64,000 nt of DNA from Nocardia ignorata NBRC 108230 (GTDB lineage Bacteria > Actinomycetota > Actinomycetes > Mycobacteriales > Mycobacteriaceae), in NCBI RefSeq assembly GCF_001612905.1, contig NZ_BDBI01000039.1, positions 28,767-92,766 on the forward strand, given 5' to 3'. The position numbers were made by a program, and so were the translations under genes. The notes under the pieces were generated by a model that did not search any database, had not been told where the DNA came from, and saw nothing but the letters and a program-made list of their open reading frames with translations. Below are positions 1 to 7,906 of the stretch, in pieces (position 1 is the stretch's first letter; every line of letters begins with the position of its first letter).

Positions 1-1425
1 ATGAGCTCTGTCGTCCACGGATTCACCGACGACGCCCTCGGCGACCACGACGCCGTCGGCCTCGCCGCCGCACTGCGCGCCGGGGAGGTGAGTCGGGCCG
101 AGGTGATCGAGGCCGCGATCGCCCGGACCCAGGCCGTCGACCCGCGCCTCGACGCCGTGCAGGTGCGCAGCTTCGAACGGGCCGCCGCGGCACCCGAAAC
201 CGCCGGGGTGTTCGCCGGGGTGCCCGCGTTCGTCAAGGACAACACCGATGTCGCCGGGCTGCCGAGCTGCCACGGGTCGGCCGCGTTCACACCGCACCCG
301 GTGACGGCGACGAGCGGGCCTGCCGCGCAATTCCTGCACTCGGGTGTGGTCGTGCTCGGCAAGTCGACGCTGCCGGAGTTCGGGCTCACCGCGAGCACCG
401 AGTTCGTCCACCGCCCGCCGACGCGCAACCCGTGGAATCCCGAGTTCTCGGCGGGCGCGTCCTCGGGTGGGTCGGCGGCGCTGGTCGCGGCCGGGGCGGT
501 GCCGATCGCCCATGCCAACGACGGCGGTGGTTCGATTCGCATTCCCGCCGCCGCGACGGGTCTGGTGGGGCTGAAGCCCACCCGGTACCGGCTGCTCGAC
601 CAGCCGGGCGCACGCAAACTGCCGGTGCACCTGGTGGCCGAGGGTGTGCTCACCCGGTCGGTGCGCGATACGGCGCATTACCTGGCCGCGGTCGAGAGTT
701 TCGGTGCCCACCCGAAACTGGCGCCGGTGGGGCTGGTGGAAGGGCCGAGTGCGCGACGACTGCGTATCGGCGTGGTCACCGCGGACGTGTTCGGCAGGCC
801 GGTGCACCCCGACAATCGGGCCGTCCTCGATTCGGCCGTCCATGTCTTCGCGGGTCTCGGGCACGAGATCGTCGCGAAGCGGTTGGAGGTCGACCCGCGC
901 TTCGTCGACGACTTCAAGCAGTACTGGGCGGTGATGGCCGCGGCGATGACGCTGTCGTTCCGGCTCGGTCACCGCGGACGATTCGACGCGCGCAAACTCG
1001 ACCCGTTCACCACCGGCCTGATCGGAATGGCCAAACGTAACCCACTGGGTTCCGCGGCGGCCGCGTGGCGGCTACGCGCCGGAACCGCGGCTTACGACCG
1101 GCACTTCGCCGATATCGATGTGATGCTCAGCCCGGTGCTGTCGCATCCGGCGCCGCGCATCGGTGAGCTGGCGCCGGATCAGCCGTTCGACGACCTGTTC
1201 GCCAAGCTCGTCGACTATGTCGGCTTCACGCCGCTCAACAATGTCGGTGGGGGACCGGGCATCTCGCTTCCGCACGGACTGCTGCCGACGGGTCTGCCCG
1301 GCTCGGTGCAGATGGCCGCCCCGCGCGGCGCGGAGCGAACCCTGCTCGACCTGGCCTACCAGCTGGAAGCGGCCAGCCCGTTCCCCCGGATCACCGATCG
1401 TCGCGCCGACGCGGGCGCGGCCTGA
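1..1425 (+). CDS. Amidase signature family amidase
   Basis: This 474-residue protein is an amidase-signature hydrolase that would cleave carboxamides to acids and ammonia in the cytoplasm. The Ser-cisSer-Lys triad is visible: Lys79 in AFVKDNTD, cis-Ser154 in GASSGGSAAL, and nucleophile Ser178 in DGGGSIRIPAA. Its length is typical of the family. The ATG is the first base of the window, so a start further upstream cannot be excluded. The substrate cannot be told from sequence; aliphatic or aryl amides are both possible. It is followed by a convergent small gene 4 bases downstream, so it ends its own transcription unit. Confidence 0.9.
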   Translation: MSSVVHGFTDDALGDHDAVGLAAALRAGEVSRAEVIEAAIARTQAVDPRLDAVQVRSFERAAAAPETAGVFAGVPAFVKDNTDVAGLPSCHGSAAFTPHPVTATSGPAAQFLHSGVVVLGKSTLPEFGLTASTEFVHRPPTRNPWNPEFSAGASSGGSAALVAAGAVPIAHANDGGGSIRIPAAATGLVGLKPTRYRLLDQPGARKLPVHLVAEGVLTRSVRDTAHYLAAVESFGAHPKLAPVGLVEGPSARRLRIGVVTADVFGRPVHPDNRAVLDSAVHVFAGLGHEIVAKRLEVDPRFVDDFKQYWAVMAAAMTLSFRLGHRGRFDARKLDPFTTGLIGMAKRNPLGSAAAAWRLRAGTAAYDRHFADIDVMLSPVLSHPAPRIGELAPDQPFDDLFAKLVDYVGFTPLNNVGGGPGISLPHGLLPTGLPGSVQMAAPRGAERTLLDLAYQLEAASPFPRITDRRADAGAA

Positions 1426-1429
1426 GGGC

Positions 1430-1654
1430 TCAGTTGTGGCGGGTCGCCACGTTGATCGGGCGGAGGCTGCCGGTGGTGCCCGCCTCGAACGCCCAGTGCT
1501 CGCCCCGCCAGGTGGGGTGTTCGGTGCGCCAGCGGTCGACCAGCCGCGGGTCTTCGAGGGAGGCGACGACACCGGCGGAACCGGTGTACTGCAGCCGTTC
1601 GTACTTGTGGCGGGTGATGGTGTCGACCGAGGTGGCGGTCGCTAGAGCAGACAT
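1430..1654 (-). CDS. Small hypothetical protein (74 aa)
   Basis: A short reading frame starting MSALATATSVDTITRHKYER and ending INVATRHN. It is rich in charged and aromatic residues (Trp in DRWRTEHPTW and GEHWAF) and has no signal peptide or membrane segment. A longer in-frame extension to 1837 exists, but its arginine-rich composition looks like noncoding DNA read through, so the internal ATG was chosen. It is convergent with the amidase. I do not recognise the family; a soluble actinobacterial conserved hypothetical is the best description. Confidence 0.55.
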   Translation of the reverse strand: MSALATATSVDTITRHKYERLQYTGSAGVVASLEDPRLVDRWRTEHPTWRGEHWAFEAGTTGSLRPINVATRHN

Positions 1655-1854
1655 TCGAACTCCGGGATAGCGGGAACGGTGCGTGACGAGGCACGGCCCG
1701 GACCGGCGGCCCGGGGTGCTGCGGTGGCGCGTCACCGCTCGCAGCCGAGTATGCCGCTCGTCGCGATGTCGCGCGCGGGTTTCGAAAATCCTGTTGTTCG
1801 GATTAACGGATACCTGACAAGCAGATCGTTCGTCCACCGCGAAGGGTTACGCCC
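1655..1854. other. Intergenic region without recognised gene
   Basis: About 200 bases between the start of the small hypothetical gene and the end of the MarR gene, both on the minus strand. It should hold the promoter of the small gene. I see no convincing coding frame, and no strong terminator for the MarR gene. Confidence 0.4.
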
Positions 1855-2304
1855 TCACCGGCTCGGGCGGACCCGGCCAGGGGCGACGACCCGCGCCAAT
1901 GCGTCCCTGACCTGGTCGAGATCGCCCGCGCCAAGGGTTTCGGCCCAGTTTTCGGTGAGTTCGCCCAAGGCCGCGTCGGCGGCGCGAGTACACGCCCAGC
2001 CGCGATCGGTGAGCGTGATGAGCCGGGCGCGTGCGTCGCGTGGGTGCGGATTGCGTTCGACGTAGCCCTTGGTGACCAGCTCGTCGACCAGTTGGCTCGC
2101 CGCCTGCTTGGTGACGCCGAGATGCTCGGCGATCTCGCCGACGGTTGCCCCGTCGGGTGCTACTCGCACGAAGGCGAAGCCGTGTGTGGGCCGTACATCG
2201 GGGAAGCCGGCCGCGGCGACCCCCGCCTGGACCGCATCGGTCACCTGGGCGGCGGCCGCGAGCAGCAGTAGGGGGAGGTCACCGGCAGAGGGCACGTTCG
2301 TCAT
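1855..2304 (-). CDS. MarR family transcriptional regulator
   Basis: A 149-residue winged-helix regulator. The N-terminal helices dimerise. The recognition region reads GATVGEIAEHLGVTKQAASQ at about residues 53-72 and is followed by the wing RNPHPRDARARLITLTDRG, the classic MarR layout. It is divergent from the cupin gene, and a 22-bp palindrome lies between them 26 bases upstream of its own start, so it most likely represses both itself and the cupin gene. The ligand is unknown. Length and start agree with the family. Confidence 0.9.
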   Translation of the reverse strand: MTNVPSAGDLPLLLLAAAAQVTDAVQAGVAAAGFPDVRPTHGFAFVRVAPDGATVGEIAEHLGVTKQAASQLVDELVTKGYVERNPHPRDARARLITLTDRGWACTRAADAALGELTENWAETLGAGDLDQVRDALARVVAPGRVRPSR

Positions 2305-2330
2305 TCTGGCACTTGACGGGATGGGAAAGC

Positions 2331-2352
2331 TACTTGACTATATAGACAAGTA
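2331..2352. promoter_or_regulatory. Palindromic operator between MarR and cupin genes
   Basis: A 22-bp inverted repeat with half-sites TACTTG-x-CTATA and TATAG-x-CAAGTA; only one symmetric pair of bases breaks the symmetry. The AT-rich centre stands out in GC-rich DNA. Size and position between a marR gene and its divergent target are typical of MarR operators. MarR binding is inferred. Confidence 0.75.
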
Positions 2353-2373
2353 AATTGACCAATAGGAGACGCA

Positions 2374-2748
2374 ATGCCGGTAGTCCGTTCCGCCGACGCC
2401 CAGGTGCACGAAGTGCACAACGCCCGCTTCACCTCGTTGATCCGCCCCGGCACCGGCAGTGCCGACCTGTGTGTCTGGCAGACCGAGGTCGCGCCGGGCA
2501 CGGCCGGAGTCGCCCACCGAATTCTCGGAGAGGAGGCATTCGTGCTGCTCACGGGTGAAATCGTTCTCACCATCGACGGCGAGGCGGCCACCCTGCGACC
2601 CGGTGATGCCGCCGTGGCGCCCGCCGGTTCGGTCATCGCGCTCACCGACGAAGCCGGGGCGGGCGCGCGGCTGCTGGTCACCGTCCGGACCGGCTTCGCC
2701 GCGGAGTTGCCGGACGGGTCGACCTTCGTCCCGCCCTGGGCATCATGA
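2374..2748 (+). CDS. Cupin domain protein
   Basis: A 124-residue single-domain cupin. The second cupin motif is visible as GEIVLTIDGEAATLRPGDAA, followed by VAPAGSVIALTDE. The first motif is weak: GVAHRILGEEAFVLLTG keeps one His and the Glu but not the usual HxH, so metal binding is uncertain. AGGAGA lies just upstream of the ATG. It is divergent from MarR and probably induced with it. It may be a small-molecule isomerase or dioxygenase, or a non-catalytic sensor; the sequence does not decide. Confidence 0.8.
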   Translation: MPVVRSADAQVHEVHNARFTSLIRPGTGSADLCVWQTEVAPGTAGVAHRILGEEAFVLLTGEIVLTIDGEAATLRPGDAAVAPAGSVIALTDEAGAGARLLVTVRTGFAAELPDGSTFVPPWAS

Positions 2749-2779
2749 CCGGTCACCACCGCTGTTTCGGTGGCAGAAC

Positions 2780-2809
2780 TTGAAAGTTCGGTCACCCGAA
2801 CAATATAAT
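2780..2809 (+). promoter_or_regulatory. Promoter of metal ABC importer with operator in the spacer
   Basis: A -35 TTGAAA at 2780-2785 and a perfect -10 TATAAT at 2804-2809 are separated by 18 bp. The spacer contains the inverted repeat GTTCGG-TCAC-CCGAAC (2786-2801), positioned to block RNA polymerase. The ATG at 2816 is only 6 bases after the -10, so transcription should start at or next to the start codon and give a leaderless mRNA. A DtxR/MntR-type metal repressor is the expected binder, by inference from the downstream genes. Confidence 0.75.
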
Positions 2810-2815
2810 TCCGGG

Positions 2816-3745
2816 ATGAAGGTTGGGTTCCACCGTTCGTCGCGAATGCTCGCGGCGTGCGTGCTGAGTGTCATGGTGTTCGCGCTCACCGCTTGCGGTG
2901 GCGTCGGCGCGTCCGACGACGACCGGAAGGTGGTCCTCACCACCTTCACCGTGCTCGCCGATATGGCGCGCAATGTGGCCGGTGAGCATCTACGGGTCGA
3001 GTCGATCACCAAGGTCGGCGCCGAGATCCACGGGTACGAGCCGACGCCGGGGGATATCAAGAAGGCCGCCAAGGCCGATCTCATCCTCGACAACGGCCTC
3101 GATCTCGAGGCCTGGTTCGCCCAGTTCGTCGCCGACCTCGAGGTGCCGCATGCCGTGGTGAGCGAGGGTGTGACGCCGATGAACATCAGCGAGGACGCCT
3201 ACGCGGGCAAGCCGAATCCGCACGCGTGGATGTCGCCGGTGAACGCGCAGATCTACGTGGACAACATGGTTCGCGCGTTCACCGAGCTCGACCCCGACCA
3301 CGCCGAGGCCTACCGCGCCAACGGCGAGGCGTACAAGACCCAGCTCGGTGCGGTCCGTGACGAGCTGGTGGCCGCCGTCAGCACGCTACCCGCCGACCAG
3401 AAGGCCCTGGTCACCTGTGAGGGGGCGTTCTCCTACCTGGCCCGCGACGCGGGACTGACCGAGAAGTACATCTGGCCGGTCAACGCCGAACAGCAGGCCA
3501 CACCGCAGCAGATCGGGTCGGTGATCGACTTCGTCCGCCGGCGCGGGGTGCCCGCCGTGTTCTGCGAGTCGACGGTATCGGACGCGCCGATGCAGCGCGT
3601 GGTCGAGGCGACCGGTTCGCGCTTCGGCGGCACGCTGTATGTCGACTCGCTGTCGGAGGCGGACGGCCCCGTGCCGACCTACCTCGACCTGATCCGCCAC
3701 GACGCCGACACCATCGCGGCGGCACTGGCAGGAGCACCGAAATGA
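2816..3745 (+). CDS. Mn/Fe-type metal ABC transporter solute-binding lipoprotein
   Basis: A 309-residue TroA-superfamily lipoprotein that captures a divalent metal outside the membrane. The signal peptide ends in the lipobox LTAC with Cys27. The four metal ligands align with the PsaA/SitA class: His72 in IHGYEPTPGD, His136 in NPHAWMSP, Glu202 in CEGAFSYL and Asp277 in YVDSLSE. A His-His-Glu-Asp set fits Mn2+ (or Fe2+) rather than zinc. The ATG at 2816 was chosen because it gives a standard signal peptide and lies just after a strong promoter; no Shine-Dalgarno is needed if the mRNA is leaderless. First gene of a three-gene operon. Confidence 0.93.
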   Translation: MKVGFHRSSRMLAACVLSVMVFALTACGGVGASDDDRKVVLTTFTVLADMARNVAGEHLRVESITKVGAEIHGYEPTPGDIKKAAKADLILDNGLDLEAWFAQFVADLEVPHAVVSEGVTPMNISEDAYAGKPNPHAWMSPVNAQIYVDNMVRAFTELDPDHAEAYRANGEAYKTQLGAVRDELVAAVSTLPADQKALVTCEGAFSYLARDAGLTEKYIWPVNAEQQATPQQIGSVIDFVRRRGVPAVFCESTVSDAPMQRVVEATGSRFGGTLYVDSLSEADGPVPTYLDLIRHDADTIAAALAGAPK

Positions 3746-4470
3746 CCGAGCCGGTAGTCGAAATCCAGGACGTGACAGTTCATTACGGTGATGTGCTCGC
3801 CCTCGGCAACGTCGAACTCACGTTGAAATCGGGTCGGGTGTGCGGGCTGATCGGGATGAACGGGTCGGGGAAGTCGACACTGTTCAAGACCGTCATGGGG
3901 CTTGTCACGCCCGACCGCGGCCGGGTGCTGGTCAACGGTGGCGCGCCCGCCGCCGCGCGCAAGGCGGGCGCCCTCGGGTACGTGCCCCAATCCGAGGACG
4001 TGGATTGGACGTTCCCGCTGTCGGTGCGCGATGTGGTGATGACCGGACGCTACGGGAAAATGGGCTTCACCCGGCGTGCGAGCAAGGCCGACAAGGCCGC
4101 CGTGGAGGAGGCGCTGGCCCGGGTCGAACTCACCGACTTCGCCGACCGGCAGATCGGGCAGCTCTCCGGCGGGCAGAAGAAGCGGACCTTCGTGGCGCGC
4201 GGCATCGCGCAGGAGGCGACCATCCTGCTGCTGGACGAGCCGTTCGCCGGTGTCGACAAGCGCTCCGAGGCCACCATCACCGCGTTGCTGCGTGAGCTTG
4301 CCGCCGGTGGCGCGACGATCCTCGTATCCACCCACGACCTGCACGCGCTGCCTCGATTGGCCGACGAGGCAGTGCTTTTGAATCGTCGGGTGCTCGAACA
4401 CGGCGACCCCGACGTGGTGTTGCGGCCCGAGAACCTGGCCAAGGCGTTCGGATTGGACACAGACCAGTGA
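3742..4470 (+). CDS. Metal ABC transporter ATP-binding protein
   Basis: A 242-residue ABC ATPase that drives import by the neighbouring permease. Walker A is GMNGSGKST at about residue 39, the signature is LSGGQKKR, Walker B is ILLLDEPF, and the switch His is in STHD. The ATG overlaps the stop of the binding-protein gene (ATGA), so translation is coupled. Similar to the ATPases of manganese/zinc/iron (MntB/ZnuC/SitB-like) systems; the metal is assigned from the binding protein. Confidence 0.93.
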   Translation: MTEPVVEIQDVTVHYGDVLALGNVELTLKSGRVCGLIGMNGSGKSTLFKTVMGLVTPDRGRVLVNGGAPAAARKAGALGYVPQSEDVDWTFPLSVRDVVMTGRYGKMGFTRRASKADKAAVEEALARVELTDFADRQIGQLSGGQKKRTFVARGIAQEATILLLDEPFAGVDKRSEATITALLRELAAGGATILVSTHDLHALPRLADEAVLLNRRVLEHGDPDVVLRPENLAKAFGLDTDQ

Positions 4471-5339
4471 ACCTCGAAGAATTCTTCCTCGACCCGTTGC
4501 GCTACGAATTCATGGTCCGGGCGCTGGCGACCACCGTCACCGCGGCCGTGGTGTGCGCGGTGCTGTCGTGCTGGCTGGTGCTGATCGGCTGGTCGCTGAT
4601 GGGTGACGCGGTGTCGCACGCGGTGCTGCCCGGGGTGGTGCTCGCCTACATCGTCGGCTGGCCGTTCGCGGTGGGCGCGGTGATCTTCGGTTTCCTCGCG
4701 GTCGCGTTGATCGGGGTGGTGCGCGATACCAGCCGGGTGAAGGAGGACGCGGCCATCGGGATCGTCTTCACGACGCTGTTCGCGTTCGGGTTGGTGCTGG
4801 TGTCGGTGACACCGAGCCAAACCGACTTGAACCACATCGTTTTCGGCAATCTGCTCGGGGTGAGCCGCGAGGAGATGACCCAGATCATGATCCTCGCGGC
4901 GATCGTGCTCGTGGCGTTGGTGCTCAAGCGTCGCGACTTCACTTTGTATGCCTTCGACGCCACCCACGCCCACGCCATCGGCCTCAACCCCCGCGTGCTC
5001 GGCACCGCGCTGCTCGCACTGCTCGCACTCACCTCGGTGGTGGCGTTGCAGGCGGTGGGGGTGGTGCTGGTGGTGGCCATGCTCATCATTCCGGGTGCCA
5101 CGGCCTACCTGCTCACCGACCGTTTCTCGCGGATGCTGCTGATCGCGCCGACCGTGTCGGTGCTGTGCGCGGTCACCGGTCTCTACATCAGCTACCACCT
5201 CGACACCGCCGCGGGCGGGATGGTGGTGGTCACGCAGGGCGTCGCCTTCACCCTGGTCTACCTGTTCGCGCCACGCCACGGCATCATCGGCCGCCGCATC
5301 ACCGCGAGCCGGGCCCGTTCGGCCAAGCTCGCCGTCTGA
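4467..5339 (+). CDS. Metal ABC transporter permease (ABC-3 family)
   Basis: A 290-residue polytopic membrane protein with about eight hydrophobic segments, including the conserved SLMGDAVSHAVLPGVVLAYI region near the N-terminus that is typical of ZnuB/MntC/SitC permeases. It starts at a GTG that overlaps the ATPase stop (GTGA). It completes the binding protein-ATPase-permease operon for divalent-metal uptake. Confidence 0.92.
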   Translation: MNLEEFFLDPLRYEFMVRALATTVTAAVVCAVLSCWLVLIGWSLMGDAVSHAVLPGVVLAYIVGWPFAVGAVIFGFLAVALIGVVRDTSRVKEDAAIGIVFTTLFAFGLVLVSVTPSQTDLNHIVFGNLLGVSREEMTQIMILAAIVLVALVLKRRDFTLYAFDATHAHAIGLNPRVLGTALLALLALTSVVALQAVGVVLVVAMLIIPGATAYLLTDRFSRMLLIAPTVSVLCAVTGLYISYHLDTAAGGMVVVTQGVAFTLVYLFAPRHGIIGRRITASRARSAKLAV

Positions 5340-5370
5340 ACCTGTCGGTGCGTTTTGAGATGATCGGGTC

Positions 5371-5721
5371 ATGACAGTCACCGGGGACGACGTCCGCACC
5401 ATCGCCGGGTCCCTGCCCGGCACGGCGGAGGAATTCGCCTGGGGCATGCCGATTTTCAAGGTCTCGGGCCGCCTGTTCCTCACCCTCCCCGAGAACGAGA
5501 CCTCGATGGCCGTCCGCTGCCCGATCATCGACCGCGACGAACTGGTCCAAGCCGAACCGGCCAAGTTCTGGATCGCCTCCCACGAGGCGAACAACGCCTG
5601 GGTCCGCGTCCGCCTCTCAGCCCTCGACGACCACGACGAACTCACCGCCATCATCACCGACTCCTGGACCCAGGCCGCCCCCCGAGCCCTCCTGGAGTCT
5701 CATGAGTCCGCTACCAACTAG
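5371..5721 (+). CDS. MmcQ/YjbR family protein
   Basis: A 116-residue protein with the MmcQ/YjbR fold: an N-terminal helix-rich part with EFAWGMPIFKVSGRLFLTL, and a C-terminal part with WVRVRLSAL followed by the terminal helix. These proteins have a CyaY-like or MotA-like double-wing fold and are often called DNA-binding, but a cellular role is not established. It begins 31 bases after the metal permease; no terminator is visible, so cotranscription is possible. Confidence 0.8.
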   Translation: MTVTGDDVRTIAGSLPGTAEEFAWGMPIFKVSGRLFLTLPENETSMAVRCPIIDRDELVQAEPAKFWIASHEANNAWVRVRLSALDDHDELTAIITDSWTQAAPRALLESHESATN

Positions 5722-5734
5722 GGTGGCGGGTCTT

Positions 5735-6277
5735 ATGGGAATCAGCGCTACTGTGCACACTTTTGCTATTCAGCTCGCCGATGTGGATCGGGGGGTTTAT
5801 GAGGAGTTGGAGTTGCGGGTGGCTCGGCATCCGTCCGAGACGCTCGAGTACATGGTGACGCGGATTCTGGCGTACTGCCTGCAGTACGAGGAGGGGATCG
5901 TGTTCAGTGAGGGTGGGATCTCGGCTACCGACGAGCCCGCGGTGCAGGTGCGGGATCTGACGGGGCGGACGACGGCCTGGATCGAGGTGGGGGCGCCCGA
6001 CTCGGAGCGGATTCATCGGGGGAGCAAGTTGGCTGGGCGGGCGGCGGTGTACACGCATCGGGATCCGGTGAAGGTGCTCGCGCAGTACGCGGGTAAGAAG
6101 ATTCACAACGCGGCCGCGATTCCGCTCTACAGTTTCGACCGGGCGTTCATCGACGAGGCGGCGCGGCTGGTGGATCGGCGCAATACCGCGAGCCTGTCGA
6201 TCACCGAGGGCGTGGTGTACCTCGATCTCAACGGCTCCAGCCTGCGGACCGACATCATCGAACAACCGTTGGCCTGA
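5735..6277 (+). CDS. YaeQ family protein (PD-(D/E)XK fold)
   Basis: A 180-residue YaeQ homologue starting MGISATVHTFAIQLADVDRG. YaeQ proteins belong structurally to the PD-(D/E)XK nuclease superfamily; the corresponding acidic/basic residues here are Asp in VQVRDLTG, Glu in AWIEVGAP and Lys in RGSKLAGR. The inner ATG at 5735 was preferred over 5702 because the family N-terminus begins with the ATVHTF strand and the longer start would overlap the YjbR gene. The biological role of YaeQ is not settled; nuclease activity is only a structural inference. Confidence 0.85.
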   Translation: MGISATVHTFAIQLADVDRGVYEELELRVARHPSETLEYMVTRILAYCLQYEEGIVFSEGGISATDEPAVQVRDLTGRTTAWIEVGAPDSERIHRGSKLAGRAAVYTHRDPVKVLAQYAGKKIHNAAAIPLYSFDRAFIDEAARLVDRRNTASLSITEGVVYLDLNGSSLRTDIIEQPLA

Positions 6278-6317
6278 ACGGGTAATTTGGCGGGCACCTG
6301 TACGAGTGGAGGTTGCG

Positions 6318-7241
6318 GTGCCCACAGTGATGAGCCGGTTCGTGATTCCCGGGTTCCTGCGAGTAGCGCGCCGCAACCGGAACTACATCGACGCCGAACG
6401 CGCCGAGGCCCATATCCGCGAGTCGGCGCTTCGCCCACTGCCCTACGGCCCGCCACGCACCCTGCGCGGAGTCGACATCGCCGTGGTGCGCGATCATGGC
6501 TGGCCCGTCTACACCCTCACCCCGCGCACCGGAGAACCACGCGGCGGTCTGGTGTACGCGCACGGTGGCGGCTGGGTCGGTGAGATCGCGGTGCAGCACT
6601 GGCGGCTGGCGGCCATGCTCGCCATCCGCGCACGGCTCACGGTGACGGTGCCGATCTACCCCCTCATCCCGTTCGGCACCGCCGCGGACGTGATTCCCCG
6701 CGTAGCCGACCTCGTCCGCACCAGCGCCGACGAACACGGCCCCACCTTCCTCGCCGGTGATTCGGCCGGCGGCCAGATCGCCCTGTCCACCGCACTGCAC
6801 CTACGCGACCTCGGCACCACGCTGCCGCGCACGGTCCTCATCTCCCCGGCTCTCGACCTCACCCTCGAGAACCCGCAGATCGATGTCGTACAGCAGCGCG
6901 ACCCGTGGCTCGGTCGCGACGGCGGCCTCGTCTACGGCCGCCGGTGGAGCGGCGAGCTGCCGATGAAGGACCCCATGGTGAGCCCCCTGTTCGGCGATCT
7001 CACCGGCCTCGGCCCGATCACCCTGTTCACCGGCACCGACGACATCCTCAATCCCGACGCCCGCCTGCTGCGGGACAAGGCCCGCGCGGCCGGTGTCGAC
7101 CTGGACTACATCGAGAAACCGGGTCTGGTGCACGTATATCCGCTGACTCCGAGTCCCGAAGGCGCAACGGCCCGCCGCCACATCGTCACCACGCTGTGCG
7201 CGGATCTCGATGGCGCACAGGATGTTTCATCTCAACGCTGA
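6318..7241 (+). CDS. Alpha/beta hydrolase (HSL/acetyl-hydrolase type)
   Basis: A 307-residue hydrolase of the hormone-sensitive-lipase class. The oxyanion motif HGGGW is in VYAHGGGWVGE, the nucleophile Ser in FLAGDSAGGQIA, the acid Asp in FTGTDDILNPD and the His in KPGLVHVYPL. It would hydrolyse short-chain acyl esters or amides. The GTG at 6318 was chosen because GGAGG lies five bases upstream; an in-frame GTG at 6306 is less likely. It overlaps the convergent TetR gene by about ten bases. Confidence 0.88.
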   Translation: MPTVMSRFVIPGFLRVARRNRNYIDAERAEAHIRESALRPLPYGPPRTLRGVDIAVVRDHGWPVYTLTPRTGEPRGGLVYAHGGGWVGEIAVQHWRLAAMLAIRARLTVTVPIYPLIPFGTAADVIPRVADLVRTSADEHGPTFLAGDSAGGQIALSTALHLRDLGTTLPRTVLISPALDLTLENPQIDVVQQRDPWLGRDGGLVYGRRWSGELPMKDPMVSPLFGDLTGLGPITLFTGTDDILNPDARLLRDKARAAGVDLDYIEKPGLVHVYPLTPSPEGATARRHIVTTLCADLDGAQDVSSQR

Positions 7242-7813
7242 GACAGGTGATAGTTGAACAGGATGGTCAGCTGGGTGACCGCCTGATCGAACGGATGCGC
7301 CGACTTGAGCGCCCGGCTGTGCACGATGGTGCCCTCGATGGTGGTGAGCAGGAACCCGGCCAGCGACACCGCCGTCGCCCGTTCGATCCCGGCCGCGACG
7401 ATGCCGTCGGCCAGGCGCGCGGTCCATTCGGCGAAGGCCTGCCCGGCGATCGACTGCACCACCGGATCGCTTTCGTCCAGCGCGGCGGCCATCATGAACG
7501 ATCCGGCCCGGAACTCGCTCTGTTCGAGCGGCACTCGCCAGAAGGCGAACAGGTTGGTCAGCCACTGTTGCGCCGACGGCGCGGTCTGCAGGGCGTCGGC
7601 CACGGCGCTGACGTGCGAGTACACCAGCCGCGACACGATGCGGGCGGCGGTCTGCACCAGTTCGCTCTTGCCGGAGGGAAAGTGCTGATAGAGCGAGTTG
7701 CGTGAGGTATTGCTCCGCTTGAGCAGTTCGCTCAAGGCCGCCGCGTGCACGCCGTGCTCCTGCACGGTCGCGATGGTGTGCTCGATCAGTCGGGCGCGTG
7801 GTCCGGCCGGCAT
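7232..7813 (-). CDS. TetR family transcriptional regulator
   Basis: A 193-residue TetR-type repressor. The N-terminal HTH spans about residues 8-50 with LSELLKRSNTSRNSLYQHF as turn and recognition helix; the rest is the helical ligand-binding domain. It is divergent from the ketoacyl synthase gene, and two identical 16-bp palindromes lie in the 93-bp gap. It very likely represses both directions. The FabH-type neighbour suggests an acyl-CoA or fatty-acid-like ligand, but this is inference. Confidence 0.9.
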   Translation of the reverse strand: MPAGPRARLIEHTIATVQEHGVHAAALSELLKRSNTSRNSLYQHFPSGKSELVQTAARIVSRLVYSHVSAVADALQTAPSAQQWLTNLFAFWRVPLEQSEFRAGSFMMAAALDESDPVVQSIAGQAFAEWTARLADGIVAAGIERATAVSLAGFLLTTIEGTIVHSRALKSAHPFDQAVTQLTILFNYHLSQR

Positions 7814-7840
7814 CCGACTCTCCTCCCCGAAACGCTTGAT

Positions 7841-7891
7841 TGAACCGATCGGTTCATGTTAGACCTAATGACAGATGAACCGATCGGTTCA
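7841..7891. promoter_or_regulatory. Two identical TetR-type operators
   Basis: The perfect palindrome TGAACCGATCGGTTCA occurs at 7841-7856 and again at 7876-7891, 35 bp apart centre to centre, between the tetR gene and the ketoacyl synthase gene. The second copy ends 15 bases before the synthase ATG and would block its transcription or initiation. Two exact 16-mers this close are not chance; binding by the divergent TetR protein is inferred from position. Confidence 0.88.
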
Positions 7892-7906
7892 CATGGAGAG
7901 GATGTC

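Noticed and set aside
4050..5657. Minus-strand open frame of about 535 codons
   Set aside because: Antisense to the metal ABC transporter genes and rich in His/Arg/Asp repeats; it has no start context and no recognisable motif.
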